Shown here one piece after another: positions 43,614 through 50,078 of a stretch of DNA of 50,078 nt (position 1 is the first letter of the stretch; each line of letters starts with the position of its first letter). The translations under genes were made by a program, and so were the position numbers. The DNA comes from CALGLS01 sp047626155 (GTDB lineage Bacteria; Bacteroidota; Bacteroidia; Chitinophagales; Saprospiraceae). Under the pieces are notes generated by a model that did no database searches, was not told the origin of the DNA, and saw only the letters and a list, made by a program, of their open reading frames with translations. The stretch spans positions 1-50,078 of the forward strand of contig JBLHRR010000023.1 in the NCBI GenBank assembly GCA_047626155.1. The letters are read 5' to 3'.

Positions 43614-45320
43614 TTATATTTCACCTACCACAGATTCACTTACATTAACGATATGATCACCAATTCTTTCGAGTGAAGAAAATAAATTGTTATAAATCAT
43701 AGCTGCTTCTACATTGTAACCTGGACCACCCAATTTTTTAAGGTTGGCACTACGTAGTTCATCTCTGAGTTTATTGACTTTCTTTTCTATTTCTCTAGCC
43801 TTATCCTTCGTTACATCATCGTAACTAGGCGTATCTAAATTAGAAATCATTTCAGTGAAAGCTTCATCAACCAATGCAATCATCTTGTTGAGATTCTCTC
43901 TTTGTTCTGGTAAGAAGTAAATCTTCTCGTCTATTTTACGCTCTAATGTTTTAGAAATCTGGAAATAGATGTCACCGATGCGCTCTAAGTCATTGGCAAT
44001 GTTGAGAACAGAACGTAAACGAAGAGACGTTTTAGGTGTGATTTCCTTGTCTGCTAACTTCGTAATATACTCTGTGATTTCGATTTCCATATCATCTGTA
44101 ATCTTCTCGTATTTCTTGAGTTTCTTCAACATTTTACGTTGTTCCTTACCCTCTGTTGAATTGAGTAAAGTGCCCATGAATTCAGACATACGGCTAGTGA
44201 CTGTTCCAAAGTGAGCAGCTTCTTTCTGTAATTCGATAGTAGCCAATTCAGGTGTTAACATTGCAACACCAGAAATGAATTTCAAGCTTTCATCATCACC
44301 ATCTGATGTTTCTTTGACGAGTTTGGTCGCAAACTTAACCAACATAGGAATGAAAGGTAACAATACTAGTACATTGATTATGTTGAAAGCAGTATGAAAT
44401 GCGGATAAGGCAATTGGCATATCAGCGGCACTGGTAAAAGGATCTTCAATGCCGAAGACATTTTGAACGAAAGCAGATAAGCCAATTAAGAAATAAGGCA
44501 ATACAACTACCATCCATACTACACCAAATAAATTAAATATGGTGTGAATGTTTGCAGCTCTCTTGGCATTTGTATTTCCAACTAAAGCAGCGAATTGAGC
44601 CGTAATAGTTGTACCAATATTTTCTCCTAAAATCATAGCAGCAGCTACATCAAAAGGAAGCCAACCTTGAGCACACATCGTCAAGGTGATCGCCATAGCT
44701 GCACTGGAAGATTGTACTACAACCGTAACAACCGTACCAACTAAGACAAAGAAAACGCGAGATAAAAAGCCCCATTCTGTAAAGCTTGTAAGGAAGTTAA
44801 GCGCATCTGTATTTCCTTTCAAATCAGGAACGGCCTCTTTAAGATATTGCAGACCAAGAAATAGAATGGAAAAACCAAGTATAAACTCTCCCCAGTATTT
44901 TACCTTACCTCTTCCAATGAAAATCATAGGTACCCCAACAGCAAATAAAGGAATAGAAAATACGCTTAATTTTATTTTAAAACCAAGAATGGACACAATC
45001 CAACCGGTAATAGTCGTACCGATATTTGCACCAAGCATAACTCCTGCCGATTCCATAAGGGTCAATAAACCAGCGTTTACAAAACTAACAACCATAACGG
45101 TGGTTGCTGAGGAGGATTGAACCAATGCCGTAATAAGAAAACCGGTGAAGACACCGAGAAATCTGTTCTTAGTCATTGTTCTAAGAATGTTTCTTAATTG
45201 AGAACCTGCTGCTCTCTGAATTCCGTCACTCATCATCTTCATCCCGTAGACGAAAAAGCAGAGTGCCCCGAGTATTTTAATTGCTTCAAAAATTCCAAAT
45301 TCGATGCCAGCTGGTTCCAT
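43614..45320 (-). CDS. Na/phosphate cotransporter with PhoU-like domain
   Basis: A 568-residue transporter of the Na+/Pi (NptA/PhoU) type, importing phosphate with sodium. Two inverted QSSS motifs mark the transport halves: ALVQSSSATTVMVVSF and VVQSSSAAMAITL. Each is followed by GANIGTTIT or GENIGTTIT. About 340-568 is a cytoplasmic helical domain resembling PhoU (LRLRSVLNIANDLERIGDIYF and NNLFSSLERIGDHIVNVSE), which may regulate flux. The porin gene upstream (66-bp gap) likely shares its transcript, giving uptake across both membranes. A terminator follows. Confidence 0.94.
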   Translation of the reverse strand: MEPAGIEFGIFEAIKILGALCFFVYGMKMMSDGIQRAAGSQLRNILRTMTKNRFLGVFTGFLITALVQSSSATTVMVVSFVNAGLLTLMESAGVMLGANIGTTITGWIVSILGFKIKLSVFSIPLFAVGVPMIFIGRGKVKYWGEFILGFSILFLGLQYLKEAVPDLKGNTDALNFLTSFTEWGFLSRVFFVLVGTVVTVVVQSSSAAMAITLTMCAQGWLPFDVAAAMILGENIGTTITAQFAALVGNTNAKRAANIHTIFNLFGVVWMVVVLPYFLIGLSAFVQNVFGIEDPFTSAADMPIALSAFHTAFNIINVLVLLPFIPMLVKFATKLVKETSDGDDESLKFISGVAMLTPELATIELQKEAAHFGTVTSRMSEFMGTLLNSTEGKEQRKMLKKLKKYEKITDDMEIEITEYITKLADKEITPKTSLRLRSVLNIANDLERIGDIYFQISKTLERKIDEKIYFLPEQRENLNKMIALVDEAFTEMISNLDTPSYDDVTKDKAREIEKKVNKLRDELRSANLKKLGGPGYNVEAAMIYNNLFSSLERIGDHIVNVSESVVGEI

Positions 45321-45386
45321 AATAGTTGTTTTTTTTAGATAAAAGACTGTTTTTTTGAAAAGACTAATTTTGAATTCTTAACTGTA

Positions 45387-46601
45387 TTAAAATTGCATTT
45401 CCACCTGCGCTCTAAACCGGATGTTTCCTTCTGATTCTCCCGGTGCAGCGATATGTGCAATGTCTGTTTGAACTTTTAATTTGTGGCCAACAACATACTT
45501 GGATAGACCAAGAGTGATTTCGTTTTCGTCTTTAAGACCAGAAAAGTCACCATCATTTCTAATGGTCGTATATCGGAGGGCCAATTCTACATTGTTGTTA
45601 AAAAGGTAACCAGTAGCAATGTTGAAGCCAGAACCAGTATTGAAATTCTTTGAAAGACCTTCCATATCTTTTGCCGCAGACTTGTTGATGTAGGTAGATG
45701 TAACAGACCATCCTTTGTATTTGAAGACCATATCAGCCATAAAGGAAGTCAGGTCATTTTCAGCATATATACCAGCGCTGTCTCTAACGAAAGCTTTCAG
45801 TTGGCCACCTTGGCGAACAGCGCCGTCGTTGTAGTCAAAGGTCAAACCAAAAGCCAACTTAGGTGTTTGCTCCCGAGCAAGATCAGCGCCGAAGTAGTCT
45901 CCTTTTTTAGCAAATTTACCAAAAGGAAGAATGTCAACGTGGACGGTATAATCGTAACCGCCCTGGTTGTCAGAAGTAATGTTACGACCTTCTCCCATCG
46001 TAATGGCAAGGGAAGGAGCGATATAAGCGGTTTGGCCAATGGGAAGCTTTCCTCGAAGTTGGATACCTGCATCACGATCCAATGTAAATCTACTGTTAAC
46101 AAGTGATCGGTCTACGAATTGCAAGCTGCCGGAAGAGATGACACGTTCGCGGTTACCAGGTAATTTGGTTTGTCCTACCCAAAGGTTCCAGTTCTTAGCA
46201 AACTGCCATTTTAGGACTGCATCAAGAATCACACGTGCACCTCCTTTGGTATTGCCATCTTCACTGCTGGTACTGATATCGCGATTACTCATTCCTAATT
46301 CGACTTTATATTTCAATTTTGGTGTAAGTGCAATTCCGCCCCATTTTAAACGAAAGCGACGAACAAGGAACTGTGAGCTCCAGGCATCATCATCGTTCTC
46401 TTCCGTTTGGTCGTATGTCGCAACATACAGACTTTGTATTCGAAGATTAAACTTGGTACTGAAAGTGGAATCCTTGGCCATATAAGAGATGCCTTTCCCG
46501 AACTGGGGAGCCTTAGGTTTTGAATTTTGACCATATATGGCCATAGAAATTAAGAGCAAAGCGAGCAGAGCTACGCTTCTTGTTGTAATGGTTCGGTACA
46601 T
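45387..46601 (-). CDS. Phosphate-type porin (OprO/OprP family)
   Basis: A 404-residue outer-membrane barrel with a signal peptide (about 1-24, ending AIYGQ). Family features include FSTKFNLRIQSLYVATYDQ, SSQFLVRRFRLKWGGIALTPKLKYKVELG, FAKNWNLWVGQTKLPGNRERV and a terminal Gln-Phe after alternating strands. Members named after P. aeruginosa OprP import phosphate or polyphosphate. Coupling with the Na/phosphate cotransporter gene supports that role. The promoter 24 bp upstream carries a TTAACA-N5-TTAACA motif that looks like a Pho box, so induction under phosphate shortage is expected. Confidence 0.9.
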   Translation of the reverse strand: MYRTITTRSVALLALLLISMAIYGQNSKPKAPQFGKGISYMAKDSTFSTKFNLRIQSLYVATYDQTEENDDDAWSSQFLVRRFRLKWGGIALTPKLKYKVELGMSNRDISTSSEDGNTKGGARVILDAVLKWQFAKNWNLWVGQTKLPGNRERVISSGSLQFVDRSLVNSRFTLDRDAGIQLRGKLPIGQTAYIAPSLAITMGEGRNITSDNQGGYDYTVHVDILPFGKFAKKGDYFGADLAREQTPKLAFGLTFDYNDGAVRQGGQLKAFVRDSAGIYAENDLTSFMADMVFKYKGWSVTSTYINKSAAKDMEGLSKNFNTGSGFNIATGYLFNNNVELALRYTTIRNDGDFSGLKDENEITLGLSKYVVGHKLKVQTDIAHIAAPGESEGNIRFRAQVEMQF

Positions 46602-46624
46602 GACAGATTTTTTTATAGTTCGTG

Positions 46625-46658
46625 CAAAAATACTAGTGGAATGTTAACTGTATGTTAA
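46625..46658 (-). promoter_or_regulatory. Pho-box-like promoter of the phosphate porin operon
   Basis: On the minus strand: TTAACA, 5 nt, TTAACA, 9 nt, TATTTTTG, ending 24 bp before the ATG. The 11-bp period of the repeats matches PhoB/PhoP-type tandem sites, and the last block is a TAnnTTTG -7 box. The same geometry recurs at 46980-47013. Confidence 0.65.
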
Positions 46659-46832
46659 TTTTGAGTGAATTCCGACTAGAGAAAAAGGTATTTTATGCAT
46701 GGCATTTATCGAAATGTGATAAAGGCTGAGAACCAGCTTTATATGATAATAGGTTATGTAAATACAACCTATTTGCGTAGATTTAAGCCCTTTTTGAATT
46801 AAAAAGCTAAACATAAAGCTTTAGAAGAATCT

Positions 46833-46974
46833 AAAAAGAAAGGCACCGGGTAGAGCAAGGACTGTCATGTACCTATTTTGCTTCCCTTCTAATGGTGCCT
46901 TTCAAATAAAAAACTATATCGTAGATGGAGTCATCTGTCACTTAATCCGGTCACTAAAAACGGACCTAAATACA
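46833..46974 (-). ncRNA. Candidate phosphate-responsive small RNA
   Basis: A transcript begun at the 46980-47013 promoter would run leftward and reach a strong hairpin at 46839-46902 (GGCACC...GGTGCC with inner GGG-AAGCAA...TTGCTC-ta-CCC) followed on the minus strand by TTTCTTTTTAG, an intrinsic terminator. The region has no good reading frame and contains further small hairpins such as AGATG-actc-CATCT. It would give an RNA of about 140 nt. Read-through could instead make it a leader for the porin operon. Confidence 0.45.
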
Positions 46975-46979
46975 AAGTA

Positions 46980-47013
46980 CAAGGATAAGCTATCTATGTT
47001 AACTCTATGTTAT
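46980..47013 (-). promoter_or_regulatory. Second Pho-box-like promoter
   Basis: On the minus strand: ATAACA, 5 nt, TTAACA, 9 nt, TATCCTTG. Outside the 9-nt spacer it matches the porin promoter at 22 of 26 positions, and all spacings are identical. It points toward the candidate small RNA. Confidence 0.55.
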
Positions 47014-47074
47014 TTCTATTGTAAAAATGTATTAATTATAGTGGGTATAAATTCTATAACCTGCTGATGGTTAG

Positions 47075-47082
47075 TATATTTG
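47075..47082 (+). promoter_or_regulatory. Ankyrin gene promoter -7 box
   Basis: TATATTTG (TAnnTTTG type) 63 bp before the ATG at 47145. Confidence 0.6.
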
Positions 47083-47144
47083 TCGTTGTTGTCCGTTTAT
47101 TATGGATAATAACGAAATTGCTAAGCTGAAATAACAAACCAACT

Positions 47145-48461
47145 ATGTCAGACGAAAATAACGAAGACAAAAACAAATTAGGGGACTTCCTTCGAAAAGG
47201 TGTTCGTGGATTAAGAGATAGAATGACCTACGATATCACGGATCTCATCGGTGCCGTCAATAAAAGTGATACAGACCAGGTAGCCCGCGTACTCTATGCT
47301 GGTGTAGGCCCAAATGGCCGGGATGGCATCAACCGACGGGCGCTCCCTATGGCCGTAGAAAACAATCATGTTGAAATTGTGAAAATGTTGCTCAAGGCAA
47401 AAGCAGATCCCAACCTACCTGGTAGCGATGGTGATCTCCCTTTGCGGAAAGCAGTCTATTGGGAAAGCGAATCCATTACTTTAATGTTGTTGGAAGCGGG
47501 CGCTCGAAAAGATCTGCCAAACCGAGAAGGTGTAAGTGCAATGTTAGAAGCAACACGGAATGGTTATCAATCCATGATAGATTTAATGGAGGATTTTAAA
47601 AATCCAGAGCGGGTAAAACAGATTGCCAGAGACAAGGCAAAGCATGCCGCACAAAAAAGAAAAATAGAAGCCGTGAAAGCGGAACAATCTGAAGAGGCTA
47701 AAAAGGCAGTAGAAGCAGCCGAAGAAAAAAAGACGAAAGCGGTGGAAAGTTTGGAAGAGAAATATAAGGTGGAGGAGAAAGGTTATTTCGAGTCTATGAT
47801 GGAAGCCATTTTGGCAAAGGATCCAAAAGCAACTAAAGTCTTCATTGACAAAACAGAAAATCTCAATCAGATTTCTGAAAAGGGAACCACCCCTTTATTG
47901 GAAGCGGTGAGAAGCAAGCATATGAAATTAGCCACTTATCTCCTAGATAAAGAGGCTGATCCTTTTCAATATGCGCCTTTGCAAAAACACAGTCCATTCT
48001 CCAGAGCCGTATTGGATGAAACAATAGAGTTCATAGAAATAACTGTAGATCGCTACCCTGAAAAAGTAGCCGAGCAATGTAATGACGAGGAGCAAATGTT
48101 GAGTCCTCAATTTCTAGCTTACAAAAATGCGAAGTTATTCAACTTACTGCTAAGTGCTGGCGCTAACGCTGCATGGGGTGGGACAGAAGGAACGCCTCCT
48201 GTTGTGAAAGCGATGAAAAAAGGAAGCGTGGCCATCTTACCGGTTCTGGTGAGAAATAAATTTGATCTCGATCAGTTGGTCGACGGGAAAACATTGTTAG
48301 AATGGGCCGTAACTTTTAATCGCATGGATTGGGTAAATGGATTGCTGGAAGAAGAAGTTGATTTGTCTGTGCCGACCTCGGAAGGGGAGACGGCTTTGGA
48401 ATTGGCGAAGCGCTTGGGGGATCGGGATGCGATTGTGGGGCTGTTGGAGGAGGAGGAGTGA
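47145..48461 (+). CDS. Ankyrin-repeat protein with central coiled coil
   Basis: A 438-residue cytoplasmic protein with no signal peptide or membrane segment. Ankyrin units occupy about 30-150 (NRRALPMAVENNHVEIVKMLLKAKADPNLPG, LPLRKAVYWESESITLMLLEAGARKD) and about 215-438 (TPLLEAVRSKHMKLATYLLDKEADP, LLEWAVTFNRMDWVNGLLEEEVDLSVP). A highly charged Lys/Glu/Ala helix between them (about 155-215) is a likely coiled coil. It is presumably a binding scaffold; partner unknown. It has its own promoter and terminator. Confidence 0.85.
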   Translation: MSDENNEDKNKLGDFLRKGVRGLRDRMTYDITDLIGAVNKSDTDQVARVLYAGVGPNGRDGINRRALPMAVENNHVEIVKMLLKAKADPNLPGSDGDLPLRKAVYWESESITLMLLEAGARKDLPNREGVSAMLEATRNGYQSMIDLMEDFKNPERVKQIARDKAKHAAQKRKIEAVKAEQSEEAKKAVEAAEEKKTKAVESLEEKYKVEEKGYFESMMEAILAKDPKATKVFIDKTENLNQISEKGTTPLLEAVRSKHMKLATYLLDKEADPFQYAPLQKHSPFSRAVLDETIEFIEITVDRYPEKVAEQCNDEEQMLSPQFLAYKNAKLFNLLLSAGANAAWGGTEGTPPVVKAMKKGSVAILPVLVRNKFDLDQLVDGKTLLEWAVTFNRMDWVNGLLEEEVDLSVPTSEGETALELAKRLGDRDAIVGLLEEEE

Positions 48462-48521
48462 AATCAAAATGTTAATTGAAACTAAAATAAAAACCAGCCC
48501 GACGGTATCGGCGGCTGGGTT

Positions 48522-48559
48522 AAAACCTTCTAACGGGAGAATCATGTTAGAAGGTTTTT
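48522..48559 (+). terminator. Terminator of the ankyrin gene
   Basis: AAAACCTTCTAAC / GTTAGAAGGTTTTT; a second short hairpin (CCAGCC/GGCTGG, 48494-48518) precedes it. Confidence 0.85.
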
Positions 48560-48585
48560 AGGTCGCGGGTATGGCGCGTATAGGT

Positions 48586-48700
48586 ACGTTTACTAAACTT
48601 TTTTTAGTTTAGTAAACGTTCGCACGAACGGTACGTACCAAGCGCACCGAGCGTACCGTGATTGAGAACGTTTACCAAACTTTTTGAAGTTTAGCAAACG
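48586..48700. repeat. Array of four hairpins between convergent genes
   Basis: ACGTTTACTAAACT / AGTTTAGTAAACGT is a perfect 14-bp stem with a T6 loop (48586-48619). CGTTCG-ca-CGAACG follows (48617-48630), then CGGTACG / CGTACCG (48629-48658), then a diverged copy of the first, CGTTTACCAAACTT / AAGTTTAGCAAACG (48669-48700). No gene is present. Confidence 0.7.
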
Positions 48701-48715
48701 CGCCGAACGTATTAA

Positions 48716-48749
48716 ACGTAGCGCCCTCATAGCGCCGTTGCGGTTACCC
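48716..48749. repeat. CGTWGCG-array repeat, copy 4
   Basis: CGTAGCG-ccct-CATAGCG-cc-GTTGCGGTTACC, between convergent genes just after the hairpin array. Confidence 0.7.
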
Positions 48750-48761
48750 CCACACTAAATC

Positions 48762-48797
48762 AAAAAAAAGCTCCTCCTACTTTCGGAGGAAGAGCTT
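48762..48797 (-). terminator. Terminator of the T9SS cargo gene
   Basis: AAGCTCcTCCT / AGGAaGAGCTT preceded on the plus strand by A8, which reads as a T-run on the minus strand, about 60 bp after the stop codon. Confidence 0.85.
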
Positions 48798-48855
48798 CGT
48801 CTTTAATTAACCATGTCAAAATGGTATCCTCTTTGATGAATTGCCAAAGGGCGGA

Positions 48856-50078
48856 TTATTTCTTACCGCCTACAATCAACTTCTCTGTAATAACTTCTCC
48901 GTTTTCCAACATTGCTTTCACAAAATAAATACCAGCAGGTAATTGTGTTACGTTCAAGGAAATCTCCCCTTGGTCGTTACTGATTTTCATGTTCGTAGAA
49001 ACCAATTGGTTGGTTGCAGAATATATCGCTACCTCTACATCTCCTTGTGTTGCTTTGTTGATACTGATGGTTGCAACATCGTTTGCAGGGTTAGGGAATA
49101 TAGAGAGTTGTACTGCCGCTGCTTCTGTTGTTTCAACAACAGCTTCTTTGCGGTTTTGTGCTCCATTAGTTGGATCGATGATATTTGTACCGCATTGATC
49201 AAACTGCTGGTACCAGTAGTTTGCGTAATCTCTGGACCGTACATCGTCACCAATAAAGATTCCGTATAAGTAGGTCTGACGATCAACAGTACCTTTTCGG
49301 ATATTCAAATCCTTTTCGGTGTAAACCACACCATATACCGTACTACCTGATCTGATGGATGCATCATCCTCCGCGAAAACAAAAACGTTTTGTTCTCCTG
49401 GGTTGAACTGGTTGTCATAGCCCAATTCAAAACGACCGCTTAGTATCAGATTTGTACATTGGCCAAACATAAAGGTTACACCTTCGTCTGTCTTTAGGTC
49501 TTCAATGTATACATTTTCCTGACCAGAGAAGATAACGGTAGCTCCTTCGCGAACGCGGATGTCTTCGTAAATAGATTCTGTCAAAGTTACCGTCTCGCCT
49601 GCGCTAACCGTTACTTGTAAATCATTTCCAACATTGTTGTTGTTTTCCATGAAGTCGGGTAAGTTTGGCTGAGCAGGTACTGCATGTACATTGTTAGCCA
49701 TTGCACCAGAATTGAAACAAGCTTCGTCAGCTCTAACGAAAGTTCCATCCGCAGTTACTTCTGAATCTTCACTGATTTCTGCATCTCCACTATCACTCAC
49801 TACTCCGATTCCTCCAAGGTTGATGAAGTTTCTTTCGATATCTAATTCGTCCAATCCGATAAGAACGTAATCGTTGTCTCCTTCACCATTATTACAATCA
49901 GTACCTGATAAACGCACAACCGTGATTGGGTTAGACAAGTTGAAGCAACCCGTCAATTCAGAAGCATTGTTTCCAACTTCTGCACCACCAAGTCCGTCTT
50001 CAAAAGATAAGTGCCAGATTAAGCAATTACCTGGTCCAGCTCCGTCAAAATCAACAGCTTCAGGTGAAGGGGGTAATC
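48856..50078 (-). CDS. T9SS type A cargo protein, 5' end outside window
   Basis: The frame stays open to the window edge, so at least 407 residues are seen and the true start lies beyond. The visible N-terminal part (VDFDGAGPGNCLIWHLSFEDGLGGAEVGNN, FNLSNPITVVR) is a surface-protein segment common in Bacteroidota. A parallel-beta-like stretch follows (VTVSAGETVTLTESIYEDIRVREGATVIFSGQENVYIEDL). The last 80 or so residues (LSIFPNPANDVATISI ... LPAGIYFVKAMLENGEVITEKLIV) are the type A Por-secretion tail that directs export and cleavage at the surface. An internal TTG at 49956 is not a start. Binding target unknown. Confidence 0.9.
   Translation of the reverse strand, partial: LPPSPEAVDFDGAGPGNCLIWHLSFEDGLGGAEVGNNASELTGCFNLSNPITVVRLSGTDCNNGEGDNDYVLIGLDELDIERNFINLGGIGVVSDSGDAEISEDSEVTADGTFVRADEACFNSGAMANNVHAVPAQPNLPDFMENNNNVGNDLQVTVSAGETVTLTESIYEDIRVREGATVIFSGQENVYIEDLKTDEGVTFMFGQCTNLILSGRFELGYDNQFNPGEQNVFVFAEDDASIRSGSTVYGVVYTEKDLNIRKGTVDRQTYLYGIFIGDDVRSRDYANYWYQQFDQCGTNIIDPTNGAQNRKEAVVETTEAAAVQLSIFPNPANDVATISINKATQGDVEVAIYSATNQLVSTNMKISNDQGEISLNVTQLPAGIYFVKAMLENGEVITEKLIVGGKK

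Noticed and set aside
46867..47067. A 66-codon plus-strand frame between the porin and ankyrin genes
   Set aside because: It crosses the terminator hairpin and the Pho-type promoter, has no start context and no protein-like pattern.
1..50078. tRNA, rRNA, known riboswitch, phage or insertion sequence genes
   Set aside because: I looked through the gaps for TPsiC-like arms, transposase motifs and integrase motifs and found none convincing; a covariance search would be more sensitive.

Overview
The window reads as chromosomal DNA of a Bacteroidota (Bacteroidetes) bacterium, most likely Saprospiria-like; the class is an inference. The phylum call rests on several signs. There are two kinds of type IX secretion (T9SS) cargo: a 2881-residue protein with a gliding-motility-type C-terminal domain and a protein with a type A Por-secretion tail. 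PorP/SprF and T9SS Plug (DUF5103) homologues are present. Promoters of the TAnnTTTG type recur, and start codons mostly lack a strong Shine-Dalgarno sequence. The DNA is AT-rich with no sign of a plasmid, phage or intact insertion sequence. I saw no tRNA, rRNA or CRISPR array.

Layout. 1-7.1 kb: a thioredoxin-fold lipoprotein, a DUF5685 membrane protein, uvrC and parC. 7.6-9.9 kb: an ECF sigma factor overlapping a gene for a probable trans-envelope anti-sigma/beta-barrel protein. 10.2-15.6 kb: prfC, glycyl-tRNA synthetase, aminopeptidase P and a DUF1232 protein. 16.1-19.3 kb: two ExbD-like genes, a fatty acid desaturase and a polysaccharide deacetylase. 19.6-21.5 kb: gltX and a 65-residue conserved-looking protein. 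A 1.1 kb gap with palindromic elements follows. 22.6-34.6 kb: the surface module (giant repeat adhesin, PorP/SprF protein, OmpA/PD40 protein), then convergent with it the T9SS Plug gene. 36.2-38.6 kb: an unknown small protein and a DUF4132 protein. 38.7-40.4 kb: two lipoproteins. 40.4-43.5 kb: ArsR regulator, DUF6428, ChrA and aquaporin, a partial metal(loid) cluster. 43.6-46.6 kb: Na/phosphate cotransporter and phosphate-type porin. 47.1-48.5 kb: an ankyrin protein. The right edge cuts a T9SS type A cargo gene.

The most unusual signals lie between genes. First, a ~120-bp hairpin element occurs in three copies (1-124; 22163-22286 inverted; 31351-31468). The 20-nt apical loop and outer flanks are conserved, while the stems differ in sequence but stay complementary. 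Two copies end 10-35 bp before start codons, and the right-hand box alone recurs before the OmpA gene. Second, two promoters of identical geometry (TTAACA-N5-TTAACA-N9-TAnnYTTG, resembling Pho boxes) lie upstream of the phosphate porin operon; the outer one seems to drive a ~140-nt RNA ending in a terminator, a candidate phosphate-responsive small RNA. Third, several families of short dispersed palindromes and a heptamer-array repeat (CGTWGCG) fill gaps between genes. All functional statements come from reading the sequence and from family knowledge; no database search was made.
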